DNA of 64,000 nucleotides from Methyloceanibacter caenitepidi (GCF_000828475.1 NZ_AP014648.1:2243400-2307399), one strand, 5' to 3'; positions 1 to 9,886 are shown, counted from the stretch's first letter. Numbers and translations: made by a program. Notes: generated by a model from the letters alone, not told the origin.

Positions 1-122
1 GCGACCAGGACATCGAGCCGGATGAGCGCTTCGTCTTCACGTTCGCGCTGAAGCACCTCGGCGAGTACACCGCCTCGGCAGATGCCGGCGCGCTCGGCAC
101 CAGCGACAGCGGAGGGCTCTAG
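1..122 (+). CDS. lptD: LptD (LPS-assembly outer-membrane protein), C-terminal end only
   Basis: Partial gene entering from the left edge; only about 39 C-terminal residues are visible, read in the frame starting at base 3 and stopping with TAG at 120-122. The piece FTFALKHLGEY resembles the final beta-strand of the LptD barrel, which inserts lipopolysaccharide into the outer membrane. The fragment is too short to identify alone. The call rests mainly on the conserved order lptD-surA-pdxA-rsmA, which is followed exactly here. The stop lies 5 nt before surA, so the two genes are almost certainly co-transcribed. Confidence 0.65.
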   Translation, partial: DQDIEPDERFVFTFALKHLGEYTASADAGALGTSDSGGL

Positions 123-127
123 CAGCG

Positions 128-1066
128 ATGCGCCTTGCACCTTCAAACCTGCAGCAAGTCTTCATCGCCACCGCCGGCGCGCTCATGTTGCTGCTCGCCG
201 CAGTCGGCGCCCACGCGCAAGACGTGAATATCAAGCTGTTGGTCAATGACGACCCCATCTCCGATTACGACATAGCGCAGCGTGCCAGGTTTCTGCAGCT
301 GACCGCCAGGGAACAGCCCGGTCCGGAGCTCGACAAGAAGACAACGGAAATGCTGATTACGGAGCATATCCAGCTTCAGGAAGGCCAGAAGCTCGGCATT
401 ACGCCCAGCGAGGCAGAGGTGAATAGGGTTCTGGACGGCATGGCCTCGCAGAACAATCTCGATGCCAACGGCCTCGCTTCCGCCCTGGCACGCTCGGGCG
501 TCAACATCCAAACCTTGAAGAACCGCATCGGCGCCCAGATGGTCTGGCAGCGCGTCGTCCAGCAAAAATTCCGCCGCGAAGTGAGTGTGAACGACGCTCA
601 GATCGACGAAGCTTTGGCGGAGACCGGCGGCGGGTCGTCGTCGGGTGGCCTCAAACAGATCCGCCTTCCCCTCTCCAGCGGCGCCAACCAGAAAACCGTC
701 GCGGCAAGAGTCGCAGAGGCCGAGAACCTACGGACTCAGTTTCGCGGGTGCGGCAGCGTCCAGACCCTAGCCAAAGGCGTACAAGGGGCAACCATCCGCA
801 ACCTCAAGGTCCAGGACGCCACAACGCTCGGATCTCCCGCGCGTATCCTGGTTCGCAACGCCAAGGTGGGACAGATGACGCCGCCCACGGTCGGCCCCGC
901 CGGGGTCGAGCTCTATGCCGTTTGCGGCAGCCAAACCGCCGAGGCCACCGGCGACCTGAATATCCGCGACGAAACCGAGCGGAAGATCATGAACGAAGAG
1001 CTCAAGGAAAAGGCGGAGCAATATCTTGCGGAGCTCCGCGAGAAGGCTTTCATCGAGTACCGCTGA
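128..1066 (+). CDS. surA: SurA-like periplasmic chaperone / peptidyl-prolyl isomerase
   Basis: 312 residues with a signal peptide (about 1-30, cleavage after AHA). Residues about 35-165 resemble the SurA N-terminal helical chaperone domain (EMLITEHIQLQEGQKLGI and following). The remaining roughly 130 residues form one divergent parvulin-like domain containing a Cys pair (RGCGSV, YAVCGS). E. coli SurA is about 430 residues with two parvulin domains, so this is the short alphaproteobacterial form. It would escort unfolded outer-membrane proteins, including LptD encoded immediately upstream, across the periplasm. A GGAGGG Shine-Dalgarno sits within the end of lptD. PPIase activity is doubtful because the parvulin signature is weak. 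Confidence 0.85.
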   Translation: MRLAPSNLQQVFIATAGALMLLLAAVGAHAQDVNIKLLVNDDPISDYDIAQRARFLQLTAREQPGPELDKKTTEMLITEHIQLQEGQKLGITPSEAEVNRVLDGMASQNNLDANGLASALARSGVNIQTLKNRIGAQMVWQRVVQQKFRREVSVNDAQIDEALAETGGGSSSGGLKQIRLPLSSGANQKTVAARVAEAENLRTQFRGCGSVQTLAKGVQGATIRNLKVQDATTLGSPARILVRNAKVGQMTPPTVGPAGVELYAVCGSQTAEATGDLNIRDETERKIMNEELKEKAEQYLAELREKAFIEYR

Positions 1067-1118
1067 CGGCGCGCTGCGGCGATGTTCCTAGGCGTCCAGG
1101 CATGCTAGGCCATTGCGC

Positions 1119-2147
1119 ATGTCAGTCCCGGCCACCAAGCCCCTCGCCCTGACCATCGGCGATCCAGCCGGCATCGGTCCGGACATCACCCTGCTTGCCT
1201 TCGAGGCACGGCACCGCGAGGAGCTGCCCCCCTTTGTCTACCTCGGGGATAAAGCCACGCTGGAGGCGCGTGCGGCACAACTCGGCCTGTCCGTTCGGAT
1301 CGAGACCGTTGCGCGCCCGCTGGAGGCGGTGGGCATGTTTGCCGACGCCTTACCGATCCTTCCAGTTCCTGTCGCGGTTCCTGTGCAGCCCGGCAAGCCG
1401 GAGCCCGGCGCCCAGGCAGCCGTGACCGCCTCCATCGAAGCGGCCGTGGAAATGGTCCTATCGGGCGAAGCACGGGCCGTCGTCACCAACCCGATCTCCA
1501 AATCGTATCTGTACCAGGCAGGCTTCACCTTCCCTGGGCATACGGAGTATTTGGCTGCGCTCGCCGCGGCGGACGGCCCGGCCCCGCACCCCGTGATGAT
1601 GCTCGCCTCGAAAATTCTCAAAGTCGTCCCCGTGACGACCCACATTCCGTTGAAGGACGTGCCATCCGCGTTGACGCGCGACCTGCTGATGAAAACTATC
1701 GCCATCACAGACCGGGACATGCGCCGGCGCTTCGGGCTCGCGCGGCCGCGGATCGCCGTGAGCGGCCTCAACCCACATGCCGGTGAGGACGGGAGTCTCG
1801 GCCGCGAGGAGACCGACATCATCGCAAGCACGATCCTCGCAGCCCAGGACGCCGGTCTCGACGTCAGCGGTCCCTACCCCGCGGACACGCTATTCCACGA
1901 AGCTGCTCGAGAGCGCTACGACGTGGCGATCTGCATGTATCACGATCAGGCCTTGGTGCCGTTCAAGACGCTCGCCTTCGAGGACGGCGTCAACGTCACC
2001 CTCGGACTGCCGTTCGTACGCACCTCCCCGGACCACGGCACCGCCTTCGATATTGCCGGCACGGGCAAGGCGAACCCGAGAAGCCTCGTCGAAGCCTTGC
2101 GGCTGGCGGACGCCATGACTGCCGCGAGCGCGGGACCCGCCGCATGA
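1119..2147 (+). CDS. pdxA: 4-hydroxythreonine-4-phosphate dehydrogenase
   Basis: 342 residues. PdxA oxidises 4-phosphohydroxy-L-threonine with NAD(P)+ in the DXP-dependent pyridoxal-phosphate pathway; it is a cytoplasmic, metal-dependent homodimer. Family landmarks are [11 protein letters not shown] near the N-terminus, FPGHTEYLA with the metal-ligand His141, [11 protein letters not shown] with the second metal His, and the C-terminal [13 protein letters not shown]. The ATG at 1119 is chosen over an in-frame TTG at 1113. Neither has a clear ribosome-binding site, and the CATGCTAGGCC element just upstream (1101-1111) might be a promoter -10, giving a very short leader. The stop overlaps the rsmA start (ATGA), implying translational coupling. 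Confidence 0.95.
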   Translation: MSVPATKPLALTIGDPAGIGPDITLLAFEARHREELPPFVYLGDKATLEARAAQLGLSVRIETVARPLEAVGMFADALPILPVPVAVPVQPGKPEPGAQAAVTASIEAAVEMVLSGEARAVVTNPISKSYLYQAGFTFPGHTEYLAALAAADGPAPHPVMMLASKILKVVPVTTHIPLKDVPSALTRDLLMKTIAITDRDMRRRFGLARPRIAVSGLNPHAGEDGSLGREETDIIASTILAAQDAGLDVSGPYPADTLFHEAARERYDVAICMYHDQALVPFKTLAFEDGVNVTLGLPFVRTSPDHGTAFDIAGTGKANPRSLVEALRLADAMTAASAGPAA

Positions 2148-2992
2148 CCGCGCCGGACGGTCTGCCGCCGTTGCGCGAGGTGATACGCGCAGCCGGACTC
2201 TCGGCGAAGAAGAGTCTCGGTCAGAACTTCCTGCTGGATCTCAACCTGACCCGTCGCATTGCCCGCTCGGCCGGGCCGTTGGAAGGCGTGACGGTCGTGG
2301 AGGTGGGGCCAGGTCCCGGCGGCCTCACCCGCGCACTTCTTATGGAGGGCGCGGCAAAAGTGATCGTCATCGAGCGCGACGAGCGCTGCCTGGCGCCGCT
2401 TGAGGACATCGCCGTGGCCTACCCGGACCGGCTCGAGATCCTGAGCGCCGATGCCCGCGAAATCGACTACGGCGCCTTGCCGATCCAAGGCCCTGCGCGC
2501 CTCGTCGCCAACCTTCCGTATAGTGTCGGCACGCCCCTTCTGGTCGGCTGGCTCAAGACCGATCCTTGGCCGCCGTGGTTCGAGAGCCTGGTCCTCATGT
2601 TTCAGCGGGAGGTCGCCGAGCGCATCGTCGCCACGCCCGGCGGCAAGGATTATGGACGCCTCGCGGTCCTGTCACAGTGGCGCACGGACCCGCGGATTCT
2701 GTTCTCGCTACCGCCGGATGCCTTCACGCCGAAGCCCAAGGTGGCCTCCGCCGTGGTCAAGCTCGTGCCGAAGGCAAATCCTGAGCCGTCCTGCGATGTG
2801 AGGGTGCTCGAGCGCGTGACCGCCGCCGCCTTCGGTCAGCGGCGGAAGATGCTGCGGGCGAGCCTCAAGCAAGTCACGCCCGATCCAGAGGCGCTGCTGA
2901 CGGCGCTTGATCTCGATCCTAAGGCCCGGGCCGAGACGCTGCAGATCGCCGACTTCTGCCGTATCGCGAATGCGCTGGCTCAGAAGCAATAG
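2144..2992 (+). CDS. rsmA: 16S rRNA dimethyladenosine transferase KsgA/RsmA
   Basis: 282 residues. It transfers four methyl groups from S-adenosylmethionine to the two adjacent adenosines in helix 45 of 16S rRNA and acts as a late 30S-assembly checkpoint. Visible motifs: [11 protein letters not shown] at residues 22-32, the SAM-binding EVGPGPGG at 53-60, acidic VIERDE at 75-80, and the catalytic NLPY at 123-126, followed by the C-terminal small helical domain. It overlaps pdxA by 4 nt, as in many proteobacteria. It converges on gmk with only 24 nt between stops, containing a small GGCCG/CGGCC hairpin at 2998-3011. Confidence 0.97.
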   Translation: MTAPDGLPPLREVIRAAGLSAKKSLGQNFLLDLNLTRRIARSAGPLEGVTVVEVGPGPGGLTRALLMEGAAKVIVIERDERCLAPLEDIAVAYPDRLEILSADAREIDYGALPIQGPARLVANLPYSVGTPLLVGWLKTDPWPPWFESLVLMFQREVAERIVATPGGKDYGRLAVLSQWRTDPRILFSLPPDAFTPKPKVASAVVKLVPKANPEPSCDVRVLERVTAAAFGQRRKMLRASLKQVTPDPEALLTALDLDPKARAETLQIADFCRIANALAQKQ

Positions 2993-3016
2993 CGTCGGGC
3001 CGGAGTCGGCCAACGG

Positions 3017-3661
3017 CTAGAGTTCGGTCAGCAGCCCCTGCACGAAGCCGTCCAAGCCGGTCAGCCGTGTGCGCTTCAAACGCTCCGCGGCAAGCACGGC
3101 ATGTACCGCCGCGACGGACTGATCCACGTCGAAATTGACGAGTACATAGTCGTAGGCCGTCCAATGCTGGATCTCGTTGCTGGCTCCGGCCATGCGGCGC
3201 GCGACCACATCGTTGGAATCCTGTGCCCGTGCCTTTAGTCGTTCCTCCAGCGCGCCGGCCGTTGGCGGCAGGACGAAGACGGAAACGACATCGTCTTTCG
3301 CTTGCTCGCGCAGAGAATCCGCGCCCTGCCAATCCACATCGAAAAGCACATCGCGGCCGTCCGCCAAGGCTTCGTCCACCGGCGCTCGCGTGGTGCCGTA
3401 GAAATTGTCGAACACGAGCGCCCACTCGAGGAACGCCTTCGCGTCGCGCATCTGCGTGAAGGTCTGTTTGTCGATGAAGTGGTAGTCCTTGCCGTCCACT
3501 TCCCCGGGGCGCCGTGGACGCGTCGTGTGCGAGATCGAAGGTGCAATGCCTGGGTCTTCATCGAGAACCCGCCGCGCGATCGTCGTCTTGCCCGCGCCAG
3601 AAGGCGACGACAGCACCAGCATGAGGCCGCGCCGTTTGATCGTCTCCATGGGAGCGCTCAT
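3017..3661 (-). CDS. gmk: Guanylate kinase
   Basis: 214 residues. It phosphorylates GMP to GDP with ATP in the cytoplasm. The P-loop is SSPSGAGKTT at residues 18-27. GMP-binding and lid elements follow (SHTTRPRRPGEVDGKDYHF), then FDVDWQGA and the C-terminal domain. The ATG is preceded by GAGG on the minus strand at suitable spacing. It is the last gene of the minus-strand run mltG-yicC-gmk and lies 9 nt after yicC, a pairing common in bacteria. Confidence 0.97.
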   Translation of the reverse strand: MSAPMETIKRRGLMLVLSSPSGAGKTTIARRVLDEDPGIAPSISHTTRPRRPGEVDGKDYHFIDKQTFTQMRDAKAFLEWALVFDNFYGTTRAPVDEALADGRDVLFDVDWQGADSLREQAKDDVVSVFVLPPTAGALEERLKARAQDSNDVVARRMAGASNEIQHWTAYDYVLVNFDVDQSVAAVHAVLAAERLKRTRLTGLDGFVQGLLTEL

Positions 3662-3670
3662 CTGTTCGCC

Positions 3671-4558
3671 TCACTCGATGTTCTGAACCTGCTCGCGCAG
3701 CTGATCGATGACGGATTTGAGCTCGAGCCCGATCCTGCTGATCTCGATATCGGCTGCCTTCGAACAGGTGGTGTTGGCTTCACGATTGAACTCCTGTGCC
3801 AGGAATTCGAGTTTTCGCCCCGCAGGCTGGCCGGTCGCAATCAGCTCTCGCGCGGCGGCGACATGGGCAATCAGCCGGTCGAGCTCTTCTTGTATGTCGG
3901 CCTTCGCGGCTAGGAGAAGCCCTTCCTGGTGCAAGCGCTCGGGGTCGAGCGACGCCCCGGCCTCGTCCAACCGCGCGATCTGCTCGCGCAGCCGCGCCGC
4001 GATCAGGTCCGGTTGTTTCGCCATGACGGCCGTTGCCTGACAGACGAGGGTCTCGATGGCCGAGAGCTGCGCTTGGATGACTTCGGTCAACCGCTCTCCC
4101 TCCGCGACACGCGCGGCGACAAGCTGATTGAGCGCCGCGGACAACCCCTCAAGCAGCGCCGCGGCAAATGCCTCTCGCTGCTCGTCGCTTTCCTCCGGCT
4201 CCGCGACCTCGACGACCCCGCGCATGCCGAGAAGCGTGTCGAGCTTCGCCGGCTCGAGTAGGGTCTGCTTGCGCGCCTGCTCCGCCACGGCGAAAGCCGC
4301 CGCCAGCGCCGCTTCGTTCAAGCGGATCTCCAATTGCCCGGCGTCGCGTTTTACCGAAAGCGACACGGTGCAATTGCCCCGCGCCAGTTGCTCCTGGCAG
4401 CGCGTCCGAACTTGGGGCTCGAGCCGCTCCAACCCGGGGGGAAGGCGCAACCGCAAGTCCAACGAACGGCCGTTCACGCTGCGGATTTCCCAGAACCAGC
4501 TGGTGTCGCCGTGAGTCCCGTCGGCGCGAGCAAAGCCGGTCATACTCTTTAAGGTCAT
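3671..4558 (-). CDS. yicC: YicC-family endoribonuclease
   Basis: 295 residues, the full family length. It begins MTLKSMTGFARADG, the hallmark YicC N-terminus, and ends with the conserved DUF1732-type C-terminus (EFNREANTTCSKA, then ISRIGLELKSVIDQLREQVQNIE-like helix, shown here in parts). YicC proteins are hexameric, metal-dependent endoribonucleases implicated in sRNA turnover in E. coli; the role in this organism is inferred by homology. It sits directly upstream of gmk. The 175-nt space before it contains TATAAA within CGGGTATAAAACCCG on the minus strand, a possible -10, but no convincing -35 is seen. Confidence 0.9.
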   Translation of the reverse strand: MTLKSMTGFARADGTHGDTSWFWEIRSVNGRSLDLRLRLPPGLERLEPQVRTRCQEQLARGNCTVSLSVKRDAGQLEIRLNEAALAAAFAVAEQARKQTLLEPAKLDTLLGMRGVVEVAEPEESDEQREAFAAALLEGLSAALNQLVAARVAEGERLTEVIQAQLSAIETLVCQATAVMAKQPDLIAARLREQIARLDEAGASLDPERLHQEGLLLAAKADIQEELDRLIAHVAAARELIATGQPAGRKLEFLAQEFNREANTTCSKAADIEISRIGLELKSVIDQLREQVQNIE

Positions 4559-4733
4559 AAGTCTTGCCCACCCCTCCCCGACGCGGCCCGGTCCGCCCTA
4601 ACGAACGGACTTAGCCGGGTTTTATACCCGAGTCGCGACCGAATCGGCCACGAAGCTTGCCTCGGGGTCAGCCCGTTCTCGTGCGTGTGGGTGTGCATGG
4701 ATCGGCGCGTGAGAACAATGGCTGCCGAGCGGC

Positions 4734-6167
4734 TTATCGGGTCGGATTGCGCTGCGGCAACACTACAGGGCCGCCGGTCGGGGTCAGCCCGTCTTCGCCT
4801 TCCGGCAAGAGCATGCCCAGCTCCGCGGCCAATTTGGCGGCCTCTTCCTCGGCCTTTTGCCGTGCACGGATTTCCCGCTCGATCTTCCGCCACTTGGCGA
4901 CATTTCGATTATGCTCTGCGAGCGTCGTAGAGAAGATGTGGCCGCCGGTGCCATCGGCCACGAAATAGACCTCGTCGGTCTTCGCGGGCTTCAGAACCGC
5001 CTCGATCGCCGCCCGGCCGGGATTGCCGATCGGCGTCGGCGGAAGACCGTCTATTTGGTAGGTATTGTAGGGATTTTCCTGCTTCAGCTCATCCTTGGTA
5101 ATGGGATGATCACGCATGCCCGAGCCGCCGAAAATGCCGTAGATAATTGTCGGATCGGACTGCAGACGCATGCCCTTCCGCAGCCTGTTGTTGAAAACGG
5201 CAGCGATACGCGGGCGCTCCTCCGCGATACCCGTCTCCTTCTCAACAATAGAAGCCAGGATCACGGCCTCCTCGGGCGTCTTGACCATGATGTCCGGGTC
5301 GCGCTCTTCCCAAACTTGGGCCAAGAACTTCCTCTGCGCGGCCTGCATGCGCTGGAGAATGTCCTCCTTCGAATCCTTCGTCCCGAAGCTGTAGGTGTCG
5401 GGCAGCAACGACCCTTCCGGCGGTATCTCGGTCACCGCCCCGTCCAGTTCGGCGTTCGCTGAGATCCGCTCGACAATCTGCTGGCTGGTCCAGCCTTCCG
5501 GGAACGTGATTCTGTACTGAACGGATTTTCCGTCGACGAGCGTGTTGAGCACCTCTCGCATGGTCGCCTGCTTGTCGAACTGGTACTCGCCGGCCTTGAG
5601 GGTGCCCTCGCCCTTGAGCCGCATGAAATAGAAGATTGCCGCCATGAAGATGCGGCGATCCGTGATGATCCCCTCTTCAGTGAGCCGGTTTGCAATGGAC
5701 GTCGTGCTGGCTCCCTTCGGTACCGCGAAGATCGTCGAGACTTGCAGCGGGCCGGGGCGATCAAACTCGACACGCAGAAAGTAGAAGAAAGACGCCACCA
5801 AGACAGCCACGATGACGACGAAGTTGAAAAGCCCGTCGAACAACCGCAGGACCGGATGCGAGTTGTCGTCATCCTCGTCCTGGGGCGGCAGTTCCGGCGG
5901 CCGCTGCGGCACGAGCGCCTCGGCAGGGCTGGTCGCCGCCACGTTCACGGCGGGACGCGGCGCCACGGGAGGCGCGGGGTGAGGCTGCTGCGGACGGGGA
6001 GCGCCTTGAGCCTGCTGACCAGGCTGTTGACCAGCTGGCTGATACGGAATCTTACGGCCCGTGGCGGGGTCCTCGATGTATTTCCGTCCGGTCTTGCGAT
6101 CGACGAAAATACGGCGCCGCGTTCCTTGCGGGGGCGACGGTGGAGGGGTGTTCCGCGACGAAGTCAT
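4734..6167 (-). CDS. mltG: Endolytic murein transglycosylase MltG
   Basis: 477 residues. MltG cleaves nascent glycan strands at the inner membrane and is thought to release or terminate peptidoglycan polymers. Residues 1-110 form a Pro/Gln-rich cytoplasmic region that is longer than in E. coli. A single membrane segment lies at about 113-131, followed by a LysM-like domain and the YceG catalytic domain. ASIVEKETG carries the catalytic Glu at 309, and LQSDPTIIYG follows. The C-terminal tail after about 440 is low-complexity and acidic. It is downstream of fabF on the same strand with 94 nt between them. Confidence 0.95.
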   Translation of the reverse strand: MTSSRNTPPPSPPQGTRRRIFVDRKTGRKYIEDPATGRKIPYQPAGQQPGQQAQGAPRPQQPHPAPPVAPRPAVNVAATSPAEALVPQRPPELPPQDEDDDNSHPVLRLFDGLFNFVVIVAVLVASFFYFLRVEFDRPGPLQVSTIFAVPKGASTTSIANRLTEEGIITDRRIFMAAIFYFMRLKGEGTLKAGEYQFDKQATMREVLNTLVDGKSVQYRITFPEGWTSQQIVERISANAELDGAVTEIPPEGSLLPDTYSFGTKDSKEDILQRMQAAQRKFLAQVWEERDPDIMVKTPEEAVILASIVEKETGIAEERPRIAAVFNNRLRKGMRLQSDPTIIYGIFGGSGMRDHPITKDELKQENPYNTYQIDGLPPTPIGNPGRAAIEAVLKPAKTDEVYFVADGTGGHIFSTTLAEHNRNVAKWRKIEREIRARQKAEEEAAKLAAELGMLLPEGEDGLTPTGGPVVLPQRNPTR

Positions 6168-6261
6168 ACTGGATGAGCGCGAACCTTAGGGATAACGGCA
6201 CCAAGTTCCGGGGTAATATGGCGAAAGGGTGTTTCGCCTGGCAAGCAAAAGGACCGGCCGT

Positions 6262-7527
6262 TTAGGCGGCGTAGCGGCGCATCACCAACGAGGCATTGGT
6301 GCCGCCAAAGCCAAACGAATTCGACAGGACGGTATCGATCGTGCGCTGCCGCGCCTTGTGCGGCACCAGGTCGATCGCCGTCGAGACCGACGGATTGTCC
6401 AGATTGAGCGTCGGCGGCGCAACGTTGTCCCGGATCGCCAGGACCGAGAAGATCGCCTCGACAGCACCCGCGGCCCCGAGCAGATGCCCGGTGGCCGACT
6501 TCGTCGACGACATGGAAACCTTGCCGGCGGCATTCCCAAACATGCGCTCCACGGCCCCAAGCTCGATCTCGTCGCCCATGGGCGTCGATGTCCCATGAGC
6601 ATTGATGTAGTCGATGTCGGCCACGTCGATCCCGGCGCGCTTTACCGCCGCCATCATGCAGCGATAGGCGCCGTCGCCGTCTTCGGCCGGGGCCGTGATG
6701 TGGAAAGCATCGCCCGACAGACCGTAGCCGATGACCTCGGCGTAGATCGTCGCCCCGCGCGCCTTGGCGTGCTCGAGTTCCTCGATCACGACCACGCCTG
6801 CCCCCTCGCCCATGACGAAACCGTCGCGATCACGGTCATAGGGGCGGGACGCCTTCTGTGGCGCGTCGTTGAAATTGGTGGACAGAGCGCGGCAGGCGGC
6901 AAATCCAGCGAGCGACAGACGGCACACAGGCGATTCCGATCCGCCGGCGACCATGACGTCTGCGTCGCCGAAGGCGACGAGCCGTGAGGCATCGCCGATC
7001 GCGTGCGCACCCGTGGAACAGGCCGTCACCACCGAATGATTGGGACCTTTCAGTCCGTGTTCGATGGAGACATAGCCGGACGCCAGATTGATCAAGCGTC
7101 CCGGAATGAAGAACGGGCTGACCCGGCGCGGCCCTTTCTCGTTGAACAGAAGCGAGGTCTTCTCGATGCCTTGGAGACCGCCGATGCCCGAACCGATCAG
7201 AACGCCGGTGCGGGTCTGATCTTCGTACGACGTTGGCTTCCAGCCGGCATCCTGGAGAGCCTGCGTCGCAGCACCCATCGCGTAAATAATGAAGTCATCG
7301 ACCTTGCGCTGTTCTTTCGGCTCCATCCAATCGTTCGGATTGAACGAGCCGTCGCTGCCGTCGCCCCTGGGAACCTGGCAGGCGACTTGGCACGACAAAT
7401 CGGACACGTCGAAGTCTTCGATGCGTTTGGCGGCGTTTTCACCCGCCGTCAGACGCTTCCACGCCGCTTCATAGCCGGAGCCGAGGGGTGAAACGAGACC
7501 GAGACCTGTAATGACGACACGTCGCAT
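6262..7527 (-). CDS. fabF: 3-oxoacyl-[acyl-carrier-protein] synthase II
   Basis: 421 residues. It elongates acyl-ACP by condensation with malonyl-ACP in type II fatty-acid synthesis. The Cys-His-His active site is visible: nucleophile Cys170 in VVTACSTGA, His311 in NAHGTSTPMGD, and Lys343/His348 in STKSATGHLLG; the C-terminal SFGFGGTNASL is intact. It follows acpP by 113 nt on the minus strand in the fatty-acid cluster fabD-fabG-acpP-fabF. Length and motifs are canonical, so an active enzyme is expected. Confidence 0.98.
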   Translation of the reverse strand: MRRVVITGLGLVSPLGSGYEAAWKRLTAGENAAKRIEDFDVSDLSCQVACQVPRGDGSDGSFNPNDWMEPKEQRKVDDFIIYAMGAATQALQDAGWKPTSYEDQTRTGVLIGSGIGGLQGIEKTSLLFNEKGPRRVSPFFIPGRLINLASGYVSIEHGLKGPNHSVVTACSTGAHAIGDASRLVAFGDADVMVAGGSESPVCRLSLAGFAACRALSTNFNDAPQKASRPYDRDRDGFVMGEGAGVVVIEELEHAKARGATIYAEVIGYGLSGDAFHITAPAEDGDGAYRCMMAAVKRAGIDVADIDYINAHGTSTPMGDEIELGAVERMFGNAAGKVSMSSTKSATGHLLGAAGAVEAIFSVLAIRDNVAPPTLNLDNPSVSTAIDLVPHKARQRTIDTVLSNSFGFGGTNASLVMRRYAA

Positions 7528-7640
7528 CGCGGCTTTGCCAGATCCTTAAGCAGAGAGTTCGAGGATCGGGCCCTTTCGGGCCGGATCGCTCATGGTCTGA
7601 AGTTCGCGATCAAACCGCCTGGGCTGATCGGGCGGCCCAT

Positions 7641-7877
7641 CTAGGCCGAGTTCTTCTCGAGGAACTTGATGGCGTCGCCGACCGTCAAGATCGTCTCGGC
7701 GGCATCGTCCGGAATCTCACAGCCGAACTCTTCCTCGAAAGCCATCACCAGCTCGACCGTGTCGAGGCTGTCCGCCCCGAGATCGTCGATGAAGCTTGCG
7801 TTGTCAGTCACCTTGTCGGCTTCGACACCGAGATGCTCGACAACAATCTTTTTTACGCGCTCAGAGATATCGCTCAT
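7641..7877 (-). CDS. acpP: Acyl carrier protein
   Basis: 78 residues, strongly acidic. Ser37 in [10 protein letters not shown] is the site for the 4'-phosphopantetheine arm that carries growing acyl chains. The start has a strong GAGGAGG Shine-Dalgarno, fitting one of the most highly translated genes in a cell. The 256-nt space between fabG and acpP contains a minus-strand TTGACA (plus positions 8007-8012), so acpP may also have its own promoter, although no good -10 accompanies it. Confidence 0.98.
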   Translation of the reverse strand: MSDISERVKKIVVEHLGVEADKVTDNASFIDDLGADSLDTVELVMAFEEEFGCEIPDDAAETILTVGDAIKFLEKNSA

Positions 7878-8133
7878 GTCCTCCTCACCGTCCCTTCAAC
7901 TCTCATAAGTCCCTATTGGCCTCGCGTACCTCAGAGCATGCAGCCCCCGGCCCAAGACACCCTCTAATGGCTAGTCAGGAGGGTTGATCGCGGCGGGATT
8001 GTCCTTTGTCAAGCCCCCGCAAACGGCCGATTGCGTAGCATACTCTATTTGACTTTGCCAGAAGCCCCTAACTCGTAGACCGGTTTACAAAAATTCCAAA
8101 TCACGTCCGTGCCGGACGCCACCTCCACGGCCG

Positions 8134-8871
8134 TCAGACCATGATCATCCCGCCGTTCACATGCATCGTTTCGCCAGTGACGTAAGATGCTTCGTCGCTT
8201 GAGAAAAACACGACCGCGGCCGCAACGTCCTCCGGCTTGCCGAACACCTGCGCCGGAATGGCGGCGGCAATAGCCTCGGTTTGCTTCTCGGTCAAGGCGT
8301 CCGTCATGGGCGTGGAGATAAAGCCTGGCGCAATGCAGTTGGCGGTAATGCCGCGCGCCGCAACTTCACGGGCCAATGACTTGGTCATGCCCACGAGACC
8401 GGCCTTGGAGGCGGCGTAGTTGCCCTGCCCCGGATTGCCGAGCACGCCGGAGATCGACGCAATGTTGACGATACGCCCGCCGCGGCGGCGCATCATGCCG
8501 CGCAGCACGCCGCGCGTGAGCGTGAACACGGACGTTAGGTTGACCGACAACACGTCATCCCATTCCTCGTCCTTCATCCGCATGAAGAGATTGTCCTTGG
8601 TGATGCCCGCGTTGTTCACGAGAATATCGACTTGGCCAAGGGCTTTCTCGGCGTCGTCCGCGAGCGCGGCGACGGCCGTCCGGTCTCGCAGATCGCAAGG
8701 AAGCACGAAAACCCGGTCGCCCAGCTCACCGGCCAGCTTCTCCAGCTTCGCGGCATTCGTGCCCGAAATCGCCACGGTCGCGCCCTGGTCGTGCAAAGCC
8801 TTGGCGATAGCGCCACCAATGCCGCCCGTCGCGCCCGTCACAAGAGCGGCCTTCCCACTGAGGTCGAACAT
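8134..8871 (-). CDS. fabG: 3-oxoacyl-[acyl-carrier-protein] reductase
   Basis: 245 residues; NADPH-dependent reduction of 3-ketoacyl-ACP. It has the Rossmann motif TGATGGIGG (12-20) and the catalytic Ser139 (NIAS), Tyr152 and Lys156 (NYAASK). It ends with the GETMHVNGGMIM typical of FabG. The open frame extends much further upstream, but that part overlaps fabD and is out-of-frame shadow. The ATG at 8871 is preceded by GGGAGAG and starts MFDLSGKAALVTG, as in the family. The gap to fabD is 32 nt. Confidence 0.97.
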   Translation of the reverse strand: MFDLSGKAALVTGATGGIGGAIAKALHDQGATVAISGTNAAKLEKLAGELGDRVFVLPCDLRDRTAVAALADDAEKALGQVDILVNNAGITKDNLFMRMKDEEWDDVLSVNLTSVFTLTRGVLRGMMRRRGGRIVNIASISGVLGNPGQGNYAASKAGLVGMTKSLAREVAARGITANCIAPGFISTPMTDALTEKQTEAIAAAIPAQVFGKPEDVAAAVVFFSSDEASYVTGETMHVNGGMIMV

Positions 8872-8903
8872 GATCGAATCTCTCCCTAATGCTTTGCGCC
8901 CGC

Positions 8904-9845
8904 CTAGCCGTTCAGTGCGGCGGCGGCGCTCTCCAATTCTTCCGGGGTGCCGACGCTGCTTGCGTCGACCCCGTCGAGGCGCCGCGCCATACCCGTCAGC
9001 ACACGGCCCGAGCCAACCTCGTAAATCTTGTCGACACCGCTCTCGGCGAGGAATTGCATCGTCTCCCGCCAGCGCACCATGCCCGTCACCTGTTCGACGA
9101 GACGATTCCGAATATCTTCCGGGTCGGTAATCGGCGCGGCAAGAACATTGGCGACAACAGGCACGCACGGCTCCGAAATGCTCACGTCCGCCAGTGCCGC
9201 GGCCATGGCCTCGGCGGCAGGCTGCATCAGCGCGCAATGGAACGGGGCGCTTACAGGCAGCAGAACTGCGCGGCGCGCGCCGAACTTGGGCGCAAGCGCA
9301 ACAGCCCGCTCGATCGCCGTCTTCTTGCCGGAGATCACGACCTGGCCCGCCGCGTTGTCATTGGCGGCCTGGCAGCACTCACCCTCGCTCGCCGCCTCCG
9401 CCAATTCTTGCGCCTGCGGCAAATCGGCCCCGAGCAAAGCGGCCATGGCGCCCTCACCGACCGGAACGGCCTCCTGCATCGCACGTCCACGGATTTTCAG
9501 CAGCCGCGCCGTGTCAGCGAGGCTCAACGCGCCAGACGCGGCCAGGGCCGAATACTCGCCCAAAGAGTGCCCCGCCACGTAGGCGACCTTGTCCGCCAGG
9601 GAGAAACCCGTGGCTTCCAGGGCCCGCATCGCCGCAAGCGAGACCGCCATCAGCGCCGGCTGGGCGTTTTCCGTGAGCGTCAGATCCGCCTCGGGCCCTT
9701 CCCACATCAGCGTTGAGAGCTTCTGGTCCAGAGCCTCGTCGACCTCGTCGAAAACAGCCTTAGCCGCCGGAAAAGCCTGGGCTAATCCAGCGCCCATGCC
9801 GACAGCTTGGCTCCCTTGTCCGGGAAAAACGAAGGCAATACTCAT
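8904..9845 (-). CDS. fabD: Malonyl-CoA:ACP transacylase
   Basis: 313 residues. It moves the malonyl group from CoA to ACP, providing the extender unit for FabF. Motifs: FVFPGQGSQAVGMG at the N-terminus, nucleophile Ser94 in AGHSLGEYSA, and catalytic His203 in VSAPFHCALM. It is the first gene of the minus-strand fatty-acid cluster and is divergent from the rpsF operon. A possible minus-strand promoter lies about 40 nt upstream. Confidence 0.97.
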   Translation of the reverse strand: MSIAFVFPGQGSQAVGMGAGLAQAFPAAKAVFDEVDEALDQKLSTLMWEGPEADLTLTENAQPALMAVSLAAMRALEATGFSLADKVAYVAGHSLGEYSALAASGALSLADTARLLKIRGRAMQEAVPVGEGAMAALLGADLPQAQELAEAASEGECCQAANDNAAGQVVISGKKTAIERAVALAPKFGARRAVLLPVSAPFHCALMQPAAEAMAAALADVSISEPCVPVVANVLAAPITDPEDIRNRLVEQVTGMVRWRETMQFLAESGVDKIYEVGSGRVLTGMARRLDGVDASSVGTPEELESAAAALNG

Positions 9846-9886
9846 TATTTTGGAAGAACGGCGCGTTGTTTATCGGAAGGTCGCCA

